Positions 18,182 through 28,921 of a DNA stretch of 64,000 nucleotides are shown here, in pieces. A program made the translations under genes and the position numbers. Positions within the stretch are counted from its first letter, which is position 1; the number at the start of each line of letters is the position of its first letter. The DNA comes from Herbaspirillum sp. (GTDB lineage Bacteria > Pseudomonadota > Gammaproteobacteria > Burkholderiales > Burkholderiaceae_D), in contig JAQGLY010000031.1 of NCBI GenBank assembly GCA_028292625.1, forward strand, positions 1 to 64,000. Direction: 5' to 3'. The notes under the pieces are model-generated. The model saw only the letters and a program-made list of their open reading frames with translations, did not search any database and was not told where the DNA came from.

Positions 18182-19542
18182 CACTGATCCATACCCTGCT
18201 GGCCTTTCTGGTCGCGCTCGGCGTTCTGGTGATCTTTCACGAGCTCGGTCATTTCTGGGTGGCGCGCCTGTGCGGCGTCAAGGTCTTGCGGTTTTCGGTC
18301 GGCATGGGACGGGTGATTTATTCGCACCGTTTCCGCAAGGACGGGACCGAATGGGTGCTGTCGGCATTGCCGCTCGGCGGTTACGTCAAAATGCTGGATG
18401 CGCGCGAGCAGGATTTGTCGACGCTGTCGCCCGAGGAGCGCAAACAGGAATTCACCGGGCAGCCGGTTTGGCGCAGATTCGCCATCGTCGCCGCCGGTCC
18501 GCTTGCCAATTTCGTCCTGGCGATTCTATTGTTTACCGGTTTGTATCAGCATGGTATCCCCGAGCCTTTGCCGAAACTGCGCGCCGCGCCGGTCGAATCG
18601 GTGGCTTACCGGGCCGGCATTCGCGATCATCAACTGATTACCGCGGTCGACGGCCAGCCGGTGACGGGCTGGTCCGACGTGCGCTGGCATTTACTGCAGG
18701 CGGCGCTGGAAAAGAAGAGCGCGCGTATCGACGTCTCCTTTCCTGCTATCGGCAATCCCGGAACGATAGATATCGATACTGTCGATTTGCCGCTGGACAG
18801 TCTGAAGCCGGAGGATCTGGAGGGCGATTTCCTCGACAAGCTGGGTATCGCTCTGGCGCGTCCGCCGGCGGTGCTTGGGAAAATCCAGCCCGGTCCGGCC
18901 ATGCGCGCCGGTTTGCAGAGCGGCGATCTGATCTTGCGCGTCGACGGCAAAGCGGTCGGCGACGGACTGAGCCTGGTGCAACTGGTGCGGGCGTCGCCCG
19001 GCAGGCAACTGCATGTGGAAGGTGTGCGTGCGGGGCAGGCCTTCGCGCTGGACGTAGTGCCCGACAGCGTCGACGACCGTGGCCAGGCGATCGGACGCAT
19101 CCAGGTGGAAGTGCCGATGGCGCCGGAAATGGCTATCATTGGCGACGACCTGCCGCATGCCGCGGCGAAGGCGGTCAGGCGCACCTGGGAAACCAGTGCC
19201 ATGACTGTCAAAATGCTGGGCAAAATGCTGATCGGCCAGGTGTCCTGGAAAAACATTACCGGCCCGATCACCATCGCCGACTACGCAGGGCAGACCGCAC
19301 GCCTGGGGCTGATCAGCTATCTGAGCTTTATGGCCTTGATCAGCATTAGTCTGGGCGTCATGAATTTGCTCCCCATTCCCGTGCTTGACGGCGGGCATTT
19401 GCTGTATTATTCGGTGGAGATTTTGACGGGCCGCCCGGTATCCGAGCGTTTCAGCGCGATTGCTCAGCGCGCAGGCTTGGGCATTCTCGCGACGCTGATG
19501 CTGGTAGCGGCCTTTAACGACATCGTCCGTCTCATGTTTTAG
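18178..19542 (+). CDS. rseP: site-2 intramembrane zinc metalloprotease RseP
   Basis: RseP cleaves the anti-sigma factor RseA within the inner membrane after DegS, releasing sigma-E. The 454-residue protein carries the zinc motif HELGH at 21-25 in its first membrane segment, two PDZ domains (about 120-310) and the second active-site motif [11 protein letters not shown] near 397. It overlaps dxr by 4 bp (ATGA) and precedes bamA, linking envelope stress control to outer-membrane assembly. Confidence 0.97.
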   Translation: MTLIHTLLAFLVALGVLVIFHELGHFWVARLCGVKVLRFSVGMGRVIYSHRFRKDGTEWVLSALPLGGYVKMLDAREQDLSTLSPEERKQEFTGQPVWRRFAIVAAGPLANFVLAILLFTGLYQHGIPEPLPKLRAAPVESVAYRAGIRDHQLITAVDGQPVTGWSDVRWHLLQAALEKKSARIDVSFPAIGNPGTIDIDTVDLPLDSLKPEDLEGDFLDKLGIALARPPAVLGKIQPGPAMRAGLQSGDLILRVDGKAVGDGLSLVQLVRASPGRQLHVEGVRAGQAFALDVVPDSVDDRGQAIGRIQVEVPMAPEMAIIGDDLPHAAAKAVRRTWETSAMTVKMLGKMLIGQVSWKNITGPITIADYAGQTARLGLISYLSFMALISISLGVMNLLPIPVLDGGHLLYYSVEILTGRPVSERFSAIAQRAGLGILATLMLVAAFNDIVRLMF

Positions 19543-19627
19543 GAATTTTCGGGGCAGTTCAAGAGCTTCGCAAATTGGCCGGTGGCAGGCAGACTTGGCC
19601 GTATTCGGACAAACACAGATCATACTA

Positions 19628-21976
19628 ATGAAATTACATTCCTTGCGTTTTGCTCTTCCCACCGTTTCCCTTAATCTGATCGCCGGCGCCGTATTTGTGC
19701 TGTGCTCCGGCCAGGCGCTGGCCGTCGAGCCGTTCACCGTCAAAGATATCCGAATCGAAGGCATTCAGCGCACCGAAGCCGGCACCGTGTTCAATTATTT
19801 GCCGGTGCACGTAGGCGATACCTTCACCGACGCCAAAGGCGTCGACGCGATCAAGGCCTTGTATGCCACGGGCTTTTTCAAGGATGTGCGCGTGGAAGCC
19901 GACGGCAACGTGCTGGTGGTATCGGTCGAAGAGCGACCGGCCATCGCCAAGGTCGACTTTACCGGCACCAAGGAATTCGACAAGGACACGCTGACCAAGG
20001 CGCTGAAGGAAATCGGCGTCGGCGAAAGCCGCATTTACGACCGTTCGCTGGTCGACCGCGCCGAGCAGGAATTGAAGCGCCAATATCTGGCGCGCGGCCT
20101 GTACGGCGCCAAAGTGACCACGACCGTCACGCCGATGGAACGCAATCGCGTCGCGGTGACGTTTGCGGTGGATGAGGGCGAGACATCGCGCATCAAGCAG
20201 ATCAAGATCGTCGGCAACAAAACCTTTTCCGACAAGGAGCTGATCAGCCAGTTGAAGCTGACCACGCCGGGCTGGTTTACCTGGTACACCAAGAACGATC
20301 AGTATTCGAAACAGAAACTGAGCACCGATATCGAGACGCTGCGCTCGTATTATCTGGATCGCGGCTATCTCGAAATGCAGATCGAATCGTCGCAGGTATC
20401 GATTTCGCCGGATAAAAAAGACATCTATATCACCATCAATCTGAACGAAGGCGACAAATACACGGTGTCGGACGTGAAGCTGGACGGTGAAATGTTCGGC
20501 ATGAACAACGATCTGGCGCCGCTGATCGAGATCAAGAAGGGCGATGTCTATTCGGGCGCCAAGCTCAACAACAGCACCAAAAAGATTTCCGAGCGCATGG
20601 GTAATTTCGGCTATGCGTTTACCAATGTGAACGTGGTGCCGCAACTGGACCACGACAAGAAGCAAGTGGCGCTGGAAATCAACGTCGATCCCGGCAAGCG
20701 CGTGTACGTGCGCCAGATCAACATCACCGGCAATACCAAGACGCGCGACGAAGTGATCCGCCGCGAATTGCGCCAGTTCGAAAACTCATGGTACGACGGG
20801 GCCAAGATCAAGCTGTCGCGCGATCGCGTCGATCGTCTGGGCTACTTCAAGCAGGTCAATATCGAAACGCCTGAAGTGCCGGGCAGCACCGACCAGGTCG
20901 ATGTCAACTTACCCGTCGAAGAAAAGCCGACTGGCAACATCATGGTCGGCGCGGGTTTTTCGCAAACCGACAAGGTCAGTCTGACCGGTTCGATCCAGCA
21001 GGCCAACGCGTTCGGCAGCGGCAACACGATCGGCGTCGACATCAATACCAGCAAGACCTATCGCACCATCGCCCTGACCCAGACCAATCCGTACTTCACC
21101 GACGACGGCATCAGCCGCAGCTACGAGCTGTATTTGCGCACGGTGCAACCGTCGACCACTATCGGTCAATACATGGTCAGAACCACGGGCGCCAACGTCA
21201 AGTACGGCGTGCCGTTTTCCGAGCTGGACACGGTTTACTTCGGTATCGGCGTGGAGCGGACGCTGGTGGAAACCACGCTCGGCGACGGCACCGACAGCAG
21301 CCCGTTGATTTATCAGCAATATGTGCAGGACTTCGGCAATAATCCTAGCGGTATCGGCAGCGCCTTGACCACCAGCTTTCCGTTGACGGCTGCCTGGCAG
21401 CGCGATAACCGCGACAGCGCGCTGGTTCCCACGAGGGGACGTTTCCAACGCGCCAGTTTCGAAATATCGATGCTGGGCAACCTGAAATATTACCGTGCGG
21501 GTTATCAGCATCAATATTTTCAGCCGCTGTTCAGTAACGCGGTGACGCTGGCCACCAATGCCGAAGTGGATTACGGCGCGGGTCTGGGCAACTCGCCGTA
21601 TCCGGTGTTCAAGAACTATTACGCCGGCGGTATCGGCACCGTGCGTGGTTACGAAGGCAACGAACTGGGCACGGTACGCGACCAGTACGGCGATTCGCAG
21701 GGCGGCTCCAAACGTGTTCTGGGCAGCGTGGAACTGCAATTGCCGTTCCCGGGATCGGGACAGGATCGCAGCTTGCGCTGGTTTACGTTCTTCGACGGCG
21801 GCCAGGTCTATGCGCCGGGCGAAAAAATGTTCACCCAATTGCGCTACTCGACCGGTGTGGGCATCAGCTGGATTTCGCCGATCGGACCGATCAAGTTGAG
21901 CTATGGCCATGCGTTGAATCCATCGTCTACGGATAAGACGCAGTCATTCCAGTTCCAGCTCGGCACTGGCTTTTAA
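19628..21976 (+). CDS. bamA: outer membrane assembly factor BamA
   Basis: BamA inserts beta-barrel proteins into the outer membrane. The 782-residue precursor begins at ATG 19628 with a signal peptide ending near QALA (MKLHSLRFALPTVS at the start). It continues with five POTRA domains (about 30-430) and a 16-strand barrel ending in a C-terminal Phe (FQFQLGTGF). Motif VRGYEGNELG is the conserved VRGF-type motif of loop 6. The frame opens at 19595, but the signal peptide fixes the start. It is 85 bp behind rseP and 69 bp before skp. Confidence 0.97.
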   Translation: MKLHSLRFALPTVSLNLIAGAVFVLCSGQALAVEPFTVKDIRIEGIQRTEAGTVFNYLPVHVGDTFTDAKGVDAIKALYATGFFKDVRVEADGNVLVVSVEERPAIAKVDFTGTKEFDKDTLTKALKEIGVGESRIYDRSLVDRAEQELKRQYLARGLYGAKVTTTVTPMERNRVAVTFAVDEGETSRIKQIKIVGNKTFSDKELISQLKLTTPGWFTWYTKNDQYSKQKLSTDIETLRSYYLDRGYLEMQIESSQVSISPDKKDIYITINLNEGDKYTVSDVKLDGEMFGMNNDLAPLIEIKKGDVYSGAKLNNSTKKISERMGNFGYAFTNVNVVPQLDHDKKQVALEINVDPGKRVYVRQINITGNTKTRDEVIRRELRQFENSWYDGAKIKLSRDRVDRLGYFKQVNIETPEVPGSTDQVDVNLPVEEKPTGNIMVGAGFSQTDKVSLTGSIQQANAFGSGNTIGVDINTSKTYRTIALTQTNPYFTDDGISRSYELYLRTVQPSTTIGQYMVRTTGANVKYGVPFSELDTVYFGIGVERTLVETTLGDGTDSSPLIYQQYVQDFGNNPSGIGSALTTSFPLTAAWQRDNRDSALVPTRGRFQRASFEISMLGNLKYYRAGYQHQYFQPLFSNAVTLATNAEVDYGAGLGNSPYPVFKNYYAGGIGTVRGYEGNELGTVRDQYGDSQGGSKRVLGSVELQLPFPGSGQDRSLRWFTFFDGGQVYAPGEKMFTQLRYSTGVGISWISPIGPIKLSYGHALNPSSTDKTQSFQFQLGTGF

Positions 21977-22045
21977 GCGTGGCGGACCGCAGGGATCCGT
22001 TCCGGAAGTAGTGCATAATATTATTTTGAATCGCGGAGATACATT

Positions 22046-22570
22046 TTGAAGTTATTTAGCAAAACAACGCCGTCTTTACGATCCGCTGCGCTGGCGGTTT
22101 GTCTGGTGGCCTGCGCGAATGCGTATGCGCAAGATGCTTCCAAGATCGGTTTTGTCAATACGGACCGGATCTTCAAGGAGGCGGGCCCGGCCAAGGCGGC
22201 AAGCGCGAAGATCGAGCAGGAGTTCTCCAAGCGCGGCAAGGAAATCGAAGATATGGGCACCCGCCTGAAAACGATGTCCGATAAGCTGGACAAGGATTCC
22301 GCGGTACTGTCGGAAGCCGACCGGGTGAAGCGCCAGCGCGAATTGAGCGATCTGGACAAGGATTTCCAGCGCCGCCAACGCGAATTCCGCGAAGATCTGA
22401 ACCAGCGCCGCAATGAAGAGCTGGCAAGCGTGCTCGATCGCTCGAACAAGGTGATTCGCCAGATCGCCGAAGCCGAAAAATACGACATTATCTTTCAGGA
22501 TGCCGTCTACGTCAGTCCGCGCATAGATATTACCGATAAGGTGATCAAGGCGCTGAATGGCAGCAAATAG
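22046..22570 (+). CDS. skp: periplasmic chaperone Skp/OmpH, TTG start
   Basis: Skp holds unfolded outer-membrane proteins in the periplasm for BamA. The 174-residue precursor has a signal peptide (MKLFSKTTPSLRSAALAV, cleavage near AYAQ), the KIGFVNTDRIFKEAG strand and long charged helices forming the tentacles. The only start that includes the signal peptide is TTG 22046, placed 7 nt after GGAG; an in-frame ATT precedes it and no ATG is available. The gene follows bamA as in most Proteobacteria. Confidence 0.93.
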   Translation: MKLFSKTTPSLRSAALAVCLVACANAYAQDASKIGFVNTDRIFKEAGPAKAASAKIEQEFSKRGKEIEDMGTRLKTMSDKLDKDSAVLSEADRVKRQRELSDLDKDFQRRQREFREDLNQRRNEELASVLDRSNKVIRQIAEAEKYDIIFQDAVYVSPRIDITDKVIKALNGSK

Positions 22571-22610
22571 CGCCAAATGGCGTGGAAAAGCGGTAGGTAG
22601 CCACCTCCTC

Positions 22611-22639
22611 AGGGCGCTTTGCATGGTATGCGGCGCCCT
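22611..22639 (+). other. two-part hairpin between skp and lpxD
   Basis: AGGGCGC (22611-22617) and GCGCCCT (22633-22639) enclose a second short stem GCAT/ATGC. There is no T-run, so it is not a standard terminator; it may stabilise or process the transcript. Confidence 0.35.
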
Positions 22640-22785
22640 GATTGCATAATGAAGGCGGCCAGCCCGGCGGCGACGCCGCGTTTCTGTCCCGAGTGTGCGC
22701 CAGCGCAAGCTGACATCCAAATTTCTTGCTTCTTCAGCGTATCGACTTACCTTCATCCATTTAATCGAAAATCTTTAAGGCCTTT

Positions 22786-23865
22786 ATGAGCATTCGGCTA
22801 TCGGAACTCGTCGAACGTCTGGGCGGACAATTGATAGGCGATGCGACGGTGGTCGTGGCCGGCATCGCGCCGCTAGACGCAGCGACTGCTTCCCACATCA
22901 CTTTCCTGAGCAACCCCAGATTTCGTCATCAGGCGGAGCAGACCGCGGCTGCGGCGCTGATTCTGTCGCCGCAGGACGATGCCGCGCTCGGTTCGAACTA
23001 TCGCGGCGCGCGCATCGTGACCGCCAATCCGTATGCGTACTTTGCGCGCACGGCGCAATTGTTCGCTGCGCAGGCGGCGGCGCCGGTGATCGCGGGCGTA
23101 CATGCGAGCGCGGTAGTCGATCCGTCGGCGCAGATCGCCGCCGACGCCAGCATCGGTCCGCATGTGCTCATCGAGGCCGGCGCCGTGATTGGCGCGCAAG
23201 CCCACATCGAAGCCGGCTGTTTTATCGGCCGCGACGCCGTGATCGGCGCCGCCACCCACTTATACGCGAGAGTGACGGTGCAACACGGCTGCCGCATCGG
23301 TCAGCGCGGCATTTTGCATTCCGGCGCCGTCATTGGCGCCGACGGCTTCGGTTTCGCCAACGAGGGCGGCGCCTGGATCAAGATTCCGCAGGTCGGCCGG
23401 GTCCTCATCGGCGACGACGTCGAAATCGGCGCCAATACCACGATAGACAGAGGCGCGCTGGCCGATACGGTGATCGGAGACGGCGTCAAGCTCGACAATC
23501 AGATCCAGATCGCGCATAACTGCCAGATTGGCGACCATACCGCGATCGCCGCCTGCGCCGGCATCGCCGGCAGCGCGATCATCGGCAAATATTGCTCGAT
23601 CGGCGGCGCCGCGATGATCCACGGACACATCACCATCGCCGACCGGGTGCATGTGTCGGCGGGCACGCTGGCCATGCGTTCCATTCCGGAACCGGGTCAA
23701 TATACCGGCTTCTATCCGATCACCAAACATGGCGATTGGGAAAAATCTGCCGCATTGCTGCGTAATTTGCCCGCGATGCGTGAGAAAATGCGCGCGATGG
23801 AAAAATTGATTAACTTGCTTACCGAGTCGCTCGCGGCGTCGCCCACCAAAAAAGATCATGAATAG
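22786..23865 (+). CDS. lpxD: UDP-3-O-(3-hydroxyacyl)glucosamine N-acyltransferase
   Basis: LpxD adds the second hydroxyacyl chain in lipid A synthesis. The 359-residue protein has the N-terminal uridine-binding domain and a left-handed beta-helix built from hexapeptide repeats (about 100-300), including [12 protein letters not shown] and the catalytic-His region [14 protein letters not shown] lies shortly before the ATG. Its last 8 bp overlap the fabZ start. Confidence 0.97.
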   Translation: MSIRLSELVERLGGQLIGDATVVVAGIAPLDAATASHITFLSNPRFRHQAEQTAAAALILSPQDDAALGSNYRGARIVTANPYAYFARTAQLFAAQAAAPVIAGVHASAVVDPSAQIAADASIGPHVLIEAGAVIGAQAHIEAGCFIGRDAVIGAATHLYARVTVQHGCRIGQRGILHSGAVIGADGFGFANEGGAWIKIPQVGRVLIGDDVEIGANTTIDRGALADTVIGDGVKLDNQIQIAHNCQIGDHTAIAACAGIAGSAIIGKYCSIGGAAMIHGHITIADRVHVSAGTLAMRSIPEPGQYTGFYPITKHGDWEKSAALLRNLPAMREKMRAMEKLINLLTESLAASPTKKDHE

Positions 23866-24322
23866 TCTAGACATCAACCAAATCAAGGAATACCTGCCGC
23901 ATCGCTATCCGCTGCTGCTGGTCGATCGCGTACTCGATTGGGACAGCGGCAAAACGATCACCGCGATCAAAAACGTCACCATCAACGAAGAATTCTTCAA
24001 CGGACACTTTCCGCACAAGCCGGTGATGCCCGGCGTCCTGATGATCGAAGCGCTGGCGCAGACCGCCGCGCTGCTGTCGTTCCTGACCGAAGACAGAAAG
24101 CCCGACGCCAATACCGTGGTGTATTTCATCGGCATCGACAACGCCCGCTTCAAGCGGCCGGTCGAACCGGGCGACCAACTGAAAATGGAAGTCGCCATCA
24201 CGCACTGCAGGCGCGGCATCTGGAAATACACCGCCAAGGCCACCGTCGACGGCCAAGTGGCGGTGGAAGCCGACCTGATGTGCACCATGCGCGATGCGGT
24301 CAATGCCAGCAAAACGGCCTGA
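23858..24322 (+). CDS. fabZ: 3-hydroxyacyl-ACP dehydratase FabZ
   Basis: FabZ dehydrates hydroxyacyl-ACP in fatty-acid synthesis and competes with LpxA and LpxD for the same substrate, which fits their co-transcription. The 154-residue hot-dog protein has the catalytic His in [20 protein letters not shown] and the preceding [15 protein letters not shown]. Its stop lies 4 bp before the lpxA ATG. Confidence 0.98.
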   Translation: MNSLDINQIKEYLPHRYPLLLVDRVLDWDSGKTITAIKNVTINEEFFNGHFPHKPVMPGVLMIEALAQTAALLSFLTEDRKPDANTVVYFIGIDNARFKRPVEPGDQLKMEVAITHCRRGIWKYTAKATVDGQVAVEADLMCTMRDAVNASKTA

Positions 24323-24326
24323 GTCC

Positions 24327-25115
24327 ATGGAAAACGTTCATCCTACCGCCATTATCGAGGCGGGAGCGCTACTGGATGCCACGGTCGAAGTCGGTCCGTA
24401 TGCCGTCATTGGCGCCCGGGCCGTCATCGGCGCCGGCACCAGAATCGGCCCGCATGTCGTCATCCAGGGACGCACCACGATCGGGCGCGACAATACCATT
24501 TATCAATTCGCCTCCATCGGCGCCGCGCCGCAGGACAAGAAATATGCCGGCGAGGACACCGCGCTGGAAATCGGCGACCGCAATACGATACGCGAATTCG
24601 TGACGCTCAACCGGGGCACCACCCAGGATGCCGGCGCCACGCGCATCGGCAACGACAACCTGATCATGGCCTATGTGCACATTGCGCACGATTGCCAGCT
24701 CGGCAATCACCTGATCCTGGCCAATAACGCCACACTGGCGGGCCATGTGCATCTGGGCGACTGGGTGTTCCTGGGCGGTTTTACCACGATCCACCAGTTC
24801 TGCCATATCGGCGCCCACGCGATGACGGCGTTTACCGCCGCCGTGAGCCAGGATGTGCCGCCGTTCGTCACCGCGGCCGGCAACCGGGCAAAACCGGCCG
24901 GCATCAATAGCGAGGGCTTGAAGCGGCGCGGTTTCAGCAGCGAACAGATCCAGGCCATCAAACGCGGCTACCGGCTGGTATATCGCGCCGATTTGCCGCT
25001 GGAGCAAGCCAAGGCCGCGCTGGAGGCGGAAGCGCTGCGTTCTCCCGATGCGGCGGTCTATTTGCGCCAGTTGCGCGACTTCATCGAGTCCTCGCCCCGT
25101 GGCATCGTCCGATAA
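24327..25115 (+). CDS. lpxA: acyl-ACP--UDP-N-acetylglucosamine O-acyltransferase
   Basis: LpxA performs the first acylation of lipid A synthesis. From ATG 24327 the protein is 262 residues, the family length, starting MENVHPTAIIEAGALLD. Hexapeptide repeats form a left-handed beta-helix (about 5-190), including AYVHIAHDCQLGNH with the catalytic His. The C-terminal helical part contains NSEGLKRRGF. An earlier in-frame start at 24294 would overlap fabZ and is not needed. Confidence 0.97.
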   Translation: MENVHPTAIIEAGALLDATVEVGPYAVIGARAVIGAGTRIGPHVVIQGRTTIGRDNTIYQFASIGAAPQDKKYAGEDTALEIGDRNTIREFVTLNRGTTQDAGATRIGNDNLIMAYVHIAHDCQLGNHLILANNATLAGHVHLGDWVFLGGFTTIHQFCHIGAHAMTAFTAAVSQDVPPFVTAAGNRAKPAGINSEGLKRRGFSSEQIQAIKRGYRLVYRADLPLEQAKAALEAEALRSPDAAVYLRQLRDFIESSPRGIVR

Positions 25116-26295
25116 GGTCTCCATCGCCATGGTCGCCGGCGAAAGCTCCGGCGATTTACTGGCCAGCCGGCTATTGTCGGGATTGCGGCCGCTGTTGCCG
25201 GATGCCCGGCTGCACGGCATCGGCGGCGAACGCATGGCGCAATACGGCTTCGTCAGCGACTGGCCGATGGAAAAACTGTCGGTCAACGGCCTGTTCGAAG
25301 TACTGCGCCACTATCGTGAAATCAAAGGCATTCAGGTCGCGCTGAGGGAGCAATTGCTGAGCCGGCGGCCAGACCTGTTCATCGGCGTCGACGCACCGGA
25401 TTTCAATCTGGGCCTGGAAGCCGAATTGAAGCGCGCCGGCATTCCGACCATGCATTTCATCAGCCCGTCGATCTGGGCATGGCGCGGCAGCCGCATCCAC
25501 AAAATCGCCCGCGCCGCGTCGCACATGCTGGTGATTTTTCCGTTTGAAGAAGCGCTGTACCGCCAGGCCGGCATTCCGGTGACCTACGTCGGTCATCCGC
25601 TGGCCGAAATCATCGCGCTGGAACCGGACGTCGCCGCGGCGCGCGCGACGCTGGGGTTGGCGGCGGACGCGACGGTGGTGGCGATTCTGCCGGGCAGCCG
25701 TATTTCCGAATTGAAACATAACAGCGCCAGCTTTATCGGCGCCGCGAAACTGCTGCTGCAGCGCGATCCCGCGCTGCGCATCGTGGTGCCGATGGCGGGC
25801 GCGCGGCAGCGCAGCTATTTCGAGGCGCTGCTGACCGAACTGAAACTGGACGACGTGCCGATGCAAATACTGGATGGCCAATCGCACACCGCGCTGGCCG
25901 CCGCCGACGGCGTGCTGGTCGCCTCCGGCACCGCATCGCTGGAGGTGGCGCTGTTCAAGAAGCCGATGGTCATTGCGTATAAAATGATGGCCGCGAGCTA
26001 TAGTATTCTGCGCCACATGAGTTACCAGCCGTGGGTCGGTCTGCCGAACATTCTGGCGCGCGAATTCATCGTGCCGGAACTGCTGCAGGACGCGGCCACG
26101 CCGCAGGCGCTGGCCGAGGCGCTGTGGCGGCAAATGGACGATCCGGCGCATTGCGCCGCATTGCGGCAGCGTTTCACCGACATGCACCGCAGCCTGTTGC
26201 GCGACACCGCCAGCGAGAGTGCGCAAGCGGTATCGAAGCTGCTGGCCGGCCGCTCCAAAGCGTCGTTGCAAACCTCAACCCGGGACTTTCGATGA
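25099..26295 (+). CDS. lpxB: lipid-A-disaccharide synthase
   Basis: LpxB condenses lipid X with UDP-diacylglucosamine to the lipid A disaccharide. The core begins [19 protein letters not shown] chose GTG 25099, giving 398 residues and a 17-bp overlap with lpxA; ATG 25129 would cut into the conserved first strand, and the longer frame from 25048 lies within lpxA. Other motifs are [17 protein letters not shown] and the donor-site region [18 protein letters not shown]. It overlaps rnhB by 4 bp. Confidence 0.95.
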   Translation: MASSDKVSIAMVAGESSGDLLASRLLSGLRPLLPDARLHGIGGERMAQYGFVSDWPMEKLSVNGLFEVLRHYREIKGIQVALREQLLSRRPDLFIGVDAPDFNLGLEAELKRAGIPTMHFISPSIWAWRGSRIHKIARAASHMLVIFPFEEALYRQAGIPVTYVGHPLAEIIALEPDVAAARATLGLAADATVVAILPGSRISELKHNSASFIGAAKLLLQRDPALRIVVPMAGARQRSYFEALLTELKLDDVPMQILDGQSHTALAAADGVLVASGTASLEVALFKKPMVIAYKMMAASYSILRHMSYQPWVGLPNILAREFIVPELLQDAATPQALAEALWRQMDDPAHCAALRQRFTDMHRSLLRDTASESAQAVSKLLAGRSKASLQTSTRDFR

Positions 26296-26912
26296 AAAAG
26301 ACCGCGCCCAGCCTGCCACTGTTCGATTATGTCGGCGAAGTGATTTGCGGCGTCGACGAAGCCGGACGCGGACCGCTGGCGGGGCCGGTATTCGCCGCCG
26401 CCGTGATCCTGGATGTGCGCAGGCCGATCGCGGGATTGCGCGACTCGAAGAAACTGACCGCCGTCAGCCGCGAATATCTGGCCGGCGAGATCAAGGCCCA
26501 TGCGCTGTCATGGGCCGTGGCGCAATGTTCTGAAGAAGAAATCGATACGCTCAATATCCTGCACGCCAGCATGCTGGCGATGCGCCGCGCGGTCGAAGCG
26601 CTGCATGTGCTGCCGACGCTGGCGCTGATAGACGGCAATCGCTGCCCGGTCATGACGATCCGGTCCGAGGCGATCGTGCAGGGCGACGATAAAGTGGCGG
26701 CGATTTCCGCGGCGTCGATTCTCGCCAAGACCGCGCGCGACGCGGCCTTGCAGGCGTTGCATCTGGTTTATCCGAATTATGGCTTCGACCAGCACAAGGG
26801 CTATCCGACTCCAATGCATCTGGAGCGACTGCAATTGCACGGCGTATCCCCGGTGCACCGCCGCTCGTATGCGCCGGTGCGCGCGCTGCTGGATGGCGCG
26901 GACGCATCGTGA
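26292..26912 (+). CDS. rnhB: ribonuclease HII
   Basis: RNase HII cuts RNA in RNA-DNA hybrids and removes single ribonucleotides. The 206-residue enzyme has [20 protein letters not shown] with the catalytic Asp-Glu pair, ALIDGNRCP with the third acid, and [15 protein letters not shown] 26292 overlaps the lpxB stop (ATGA); the frame upstream of it lies inside lpxB. Its stop overlaps the next gene's GTG. Confidence 0.97.
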   Translation: MKKTAPSLPLFDYVGEVICGVDEAGRGPLAGPVFAAAVILDVRRPIAGLRDSKKLTAVSREYLAGEIKAHALSWAVAQCSEEEIDTLNILHASMLAMRRAVEALHVLPTLALIDGNRCPVMTIRSEAIVQGDDKVAAISAASILAKTARDAALQALHLVYPNYGFDQHKGYPTPMHLERLQLHGVSPVHRRSYAPVRALLDGADAS

Positions 26913-27697
26913 AATCGATCAGCTCGCGCGACAATCCGCTGTACAAGGAACTTCGGCAACTGGCCGCCAGCGGCGCGGCGCGGCGTAAAAGCGGCCGCAC
27001 CTTGCTCGACGGCGTGCATCTGGCGCAGAGTTACCTGCAGAGCGCCGGCCGTCCGCAACTCTGCATCGTCTCCGAAAGCGGATGCGCCCATCCGGAAGTC
27101 GCCGCGATCGTCGCCCAATGCGACGCCCAACGGGCGCAATGCATTGCCCTGCCGGATGCGTTGTACGGCGGTCTCAGCCAGGTCGAGCATGGCGTCGGTC
27201 TGCTGTTGCTGATCGATGTGCCGCAGGGCAAGCTGCCGGCGGCCCTGACGCAATCGGCGGTATTGCTGGATCAATTGCAGGATCCGGGCAATCTGGGCTC
27301 CATTCTGCGCAGTGCGGCGGCGGCCGGCATCCGGCAAATCGTTTGTTCGCCGGGCACTGCGTCGGCCTGGTCGCCCAAGGTATTGCGCGCCGGCATGGGG
27401 GCGCATTTTTTGCTGGACATCGTTGAAAACGCCGATTTGGAGGCCTGTATCCGGGACGCCGAGGTGCCGGTGCTGGCGACCAGTTCGCATGCGCAAACCA
27501 GTCTGTATCAGGCGGATCTGAAACAGCCTGCCGCGTGGCTGTTCGGCCATGAAGGGCAGGGGGTGACGCCCGCTCTGCTGGCCTGCGCCACGCGGCAAAT
27601 CGTCATTCCGCACGCGGGCGCCATGGAATCCCTGAATGTCGCGGCGGCGGCGGCGGTGTGTTTTTTCGAACACATGCGGCAACGGAGCAATGATTGA
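26909..27697 (+). CDS. TrmH/SpoU-family RNA 2'-O-methyltransferase
   Basis: This 262-residue SPOUT methyltransferase has an N-terminal substrate-binding domain starting [14 protein letters not shown]. The three knot motifs are [28 protein letters not shown] and [18 protein letters not shown]. It starts at GTG 26909 in a GTGA overlap with rnhB and is the last gene of the superoperon. Likely rRNA 2'-O-methylation; the exact nucleotide cannot be read from sequence. Confidence 0.9.
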   Translation: MKSISSRDNPLYKELRQLAASGAARRKSGRTLLDGVHLAQSYLQSAGRPQLCIVSESGCAHPEVAAIVAQCDAQRAQCIALPDALYGGLSQVEHGVGLLLLIDVPQGKLPAALTQSAVLLDQLQDPGNLGSILRSAAAAGIRQIVCSPGTASAWSPKVLRAGMGAHFLLDIVENADLEACIRDAEVPVLATSSHAQTSLYQADLKQPAAWLFGHEGQGVTPALLACATRQIVIPHAGAMESLNVAAAAAVCFFEHMRQRSND

Positions 27698-27770
27698 GCG
27701 GCCATCCAAATTATGCTGGTACATTGAAAAATCTAATTTTCATCAGAAAATAAGCTGTTACAATTTTAAA

Positions 27771-28208
27771 ATGTTGACAAAAACACCACATCGTCGCCCT
27801 TACGGCCACAGGTATTTCATCCTGTGCCTGATGATGTTCGTTTTGTCGTTACGGGCGCTAGTGCCCGCGGGTTTCATGCCAGATAGCGGCGCCTTGCGCG
27901 ACGGCCGTCTGGAAATGGCCTTTTGCACCGCCGACGGCAGCAATCTGAAGACCGTCGCCATCGACCGGCACGGCGCTCTGGCGCCACAGTCGCCTCTGTC
28001 TTCGCCGGACCCTGGGCACATGCAGCAATCGGCGGATTGCCCGTTCAATCTGCTGATCTCGTTGCCGCTGTTGCCGACCGTGGCATTCATGTTGGCCGGC
28101 ATGCCGCTGCCGGCATGGATCGTCCCGCCTGTCGCGCGTCCCGCGTTGCCGGCGTTTGTCTCCTTACCGGGTCCCCCACTGGGATCGAGAGCCCCACCTC
28201 TGCTCTGA
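27771..28208 (+). CDS. DUF2946 family protein
   Basis: From ATG 27771 the protein has 145 residues. It begins with a basic stretch and a hydrophobic segment (about 16-30) ending in RALVPAGFMP, the hallmark of DUF2946. It continues with a CPF motif (residue about 86), a second hydrophobic segment (about 90-120) and a Pro-rich tail with GPPLGSRAPP. Members sit beside copper proteins and TonB receptors, as here. The frame is open further upstream to 27636 but overlaps the methyltransferase. The function is unknown; a membrane-anchored role in metal handling is inferred from context. Confidence 0.8.
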   Translation: MLTKTPHRRPYGHRYFILCLMMFVLSLRALVPAGFMPDSGALRDGRLEMAFCTADGSNLKTVAIDRHGALAPQSPLSSPDPGHMQQSADCPFNLLISLPLLPTVAFMLAGMPLPAWIVPPVARPALPAFVSLPGPPLGSRAPPLL

Positions 28209-28410
28209 ATCGCTTTTTCGTCGTCGATATGTTCGCCGCCGATGCCGTGCGCCAGCCGTGTTTGCGGCCGCATGGCGGCGTCTCCGCGTTCCGATAGCCC
28301 GTAGCCGCTTGCCGGCATCGATGACGATAATTGACCTCGGTTCATCGCTGTTCGCTCTACCGCACTACGTGGACAGAGGCGTTTTTCGACTATCTTTTCA
28401 AGGTAATTCC

Positions 28411-28914
28411 ATGTCTGCATTTCCCATTTCCACGCTGGCGCTGGCCGCCGCATTGAGCGTATCCATTCCTGCCGCGGCGCACGTCACATTGGACAATCCG
28501 CACGCTGCCGTCGGCAGTTATTACAAGGCAATATTCAATGTGCCGCACGGCTGTATGGGGTCGGCCACACTGAAGATCCGCATCCGTATTCCCGACGGCG
28601 TGATCGCCGTCAAACCGCAGCCGAAAGCCGGCTGGACAATCGACATCGTCAATGGCGCCTACGCGAAACCGTTTGCGTTGCACGGCGCGCAGGTCGCTTC
28701 CGGCGTGCGCGAAGTGAGCTGGAGCGGGCGGCTGCCCGACGCCTATTTCGACCAGTTCGTGTTTCAGGCGTATCTGACGCCGGATCTGCCGGCCGGCACA
28801 GTGCTGTATTTTCCGGTGGTGCAGGAGTGCGAAAAGGGCGTCTCGCGCTGGATCGACAGCAAGGAACCGTCCGCCACCCCGGCGCCGCATCTGACGTTGT
28901 CGCCGAAGTCCTGA
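28411..28914 (+). CDS. YcnI-like DUF1775 copper-binding protein
   Basis: The 167-residue precursor begins MSAFPISTLALAAALSVS, with likely cleavage after AAA so that His24 becomes the mature N-terminus. YcnI of Bacillus binds Cu(II) through such an N-terminal His (monohistidine brace), and the following VTLDNPHAAVGSYY matches the family start. The domain continues with VPHGCMGSATLKIRIRIPDG and GREVSWSG-like strands. It lies 7 bp before the CopC-CopD fusion, as in ycnIJ operons, and 202 bp behind the DUF2946 gene. The longer frame from 28156 is rejected because the signal peptide defines the start. Confidence 0.88.
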   Translation: MSAFPISTLALAAALSVSIPAAAHVTLDNPHAAVGSYYKAIFNVPHGCMGSATLKIRIRIPDGVIAVKPQPKAGWTIDIVNGAYAKPFALHGAQVASGVREVSWSGRLPDAYFDQFVFQAYLTPDLPAGTVLYFPVVQECEKGVSRWIDSKEPSATPAPHLTLSPKS

Positions 28915-28921
28915 ATACGCC

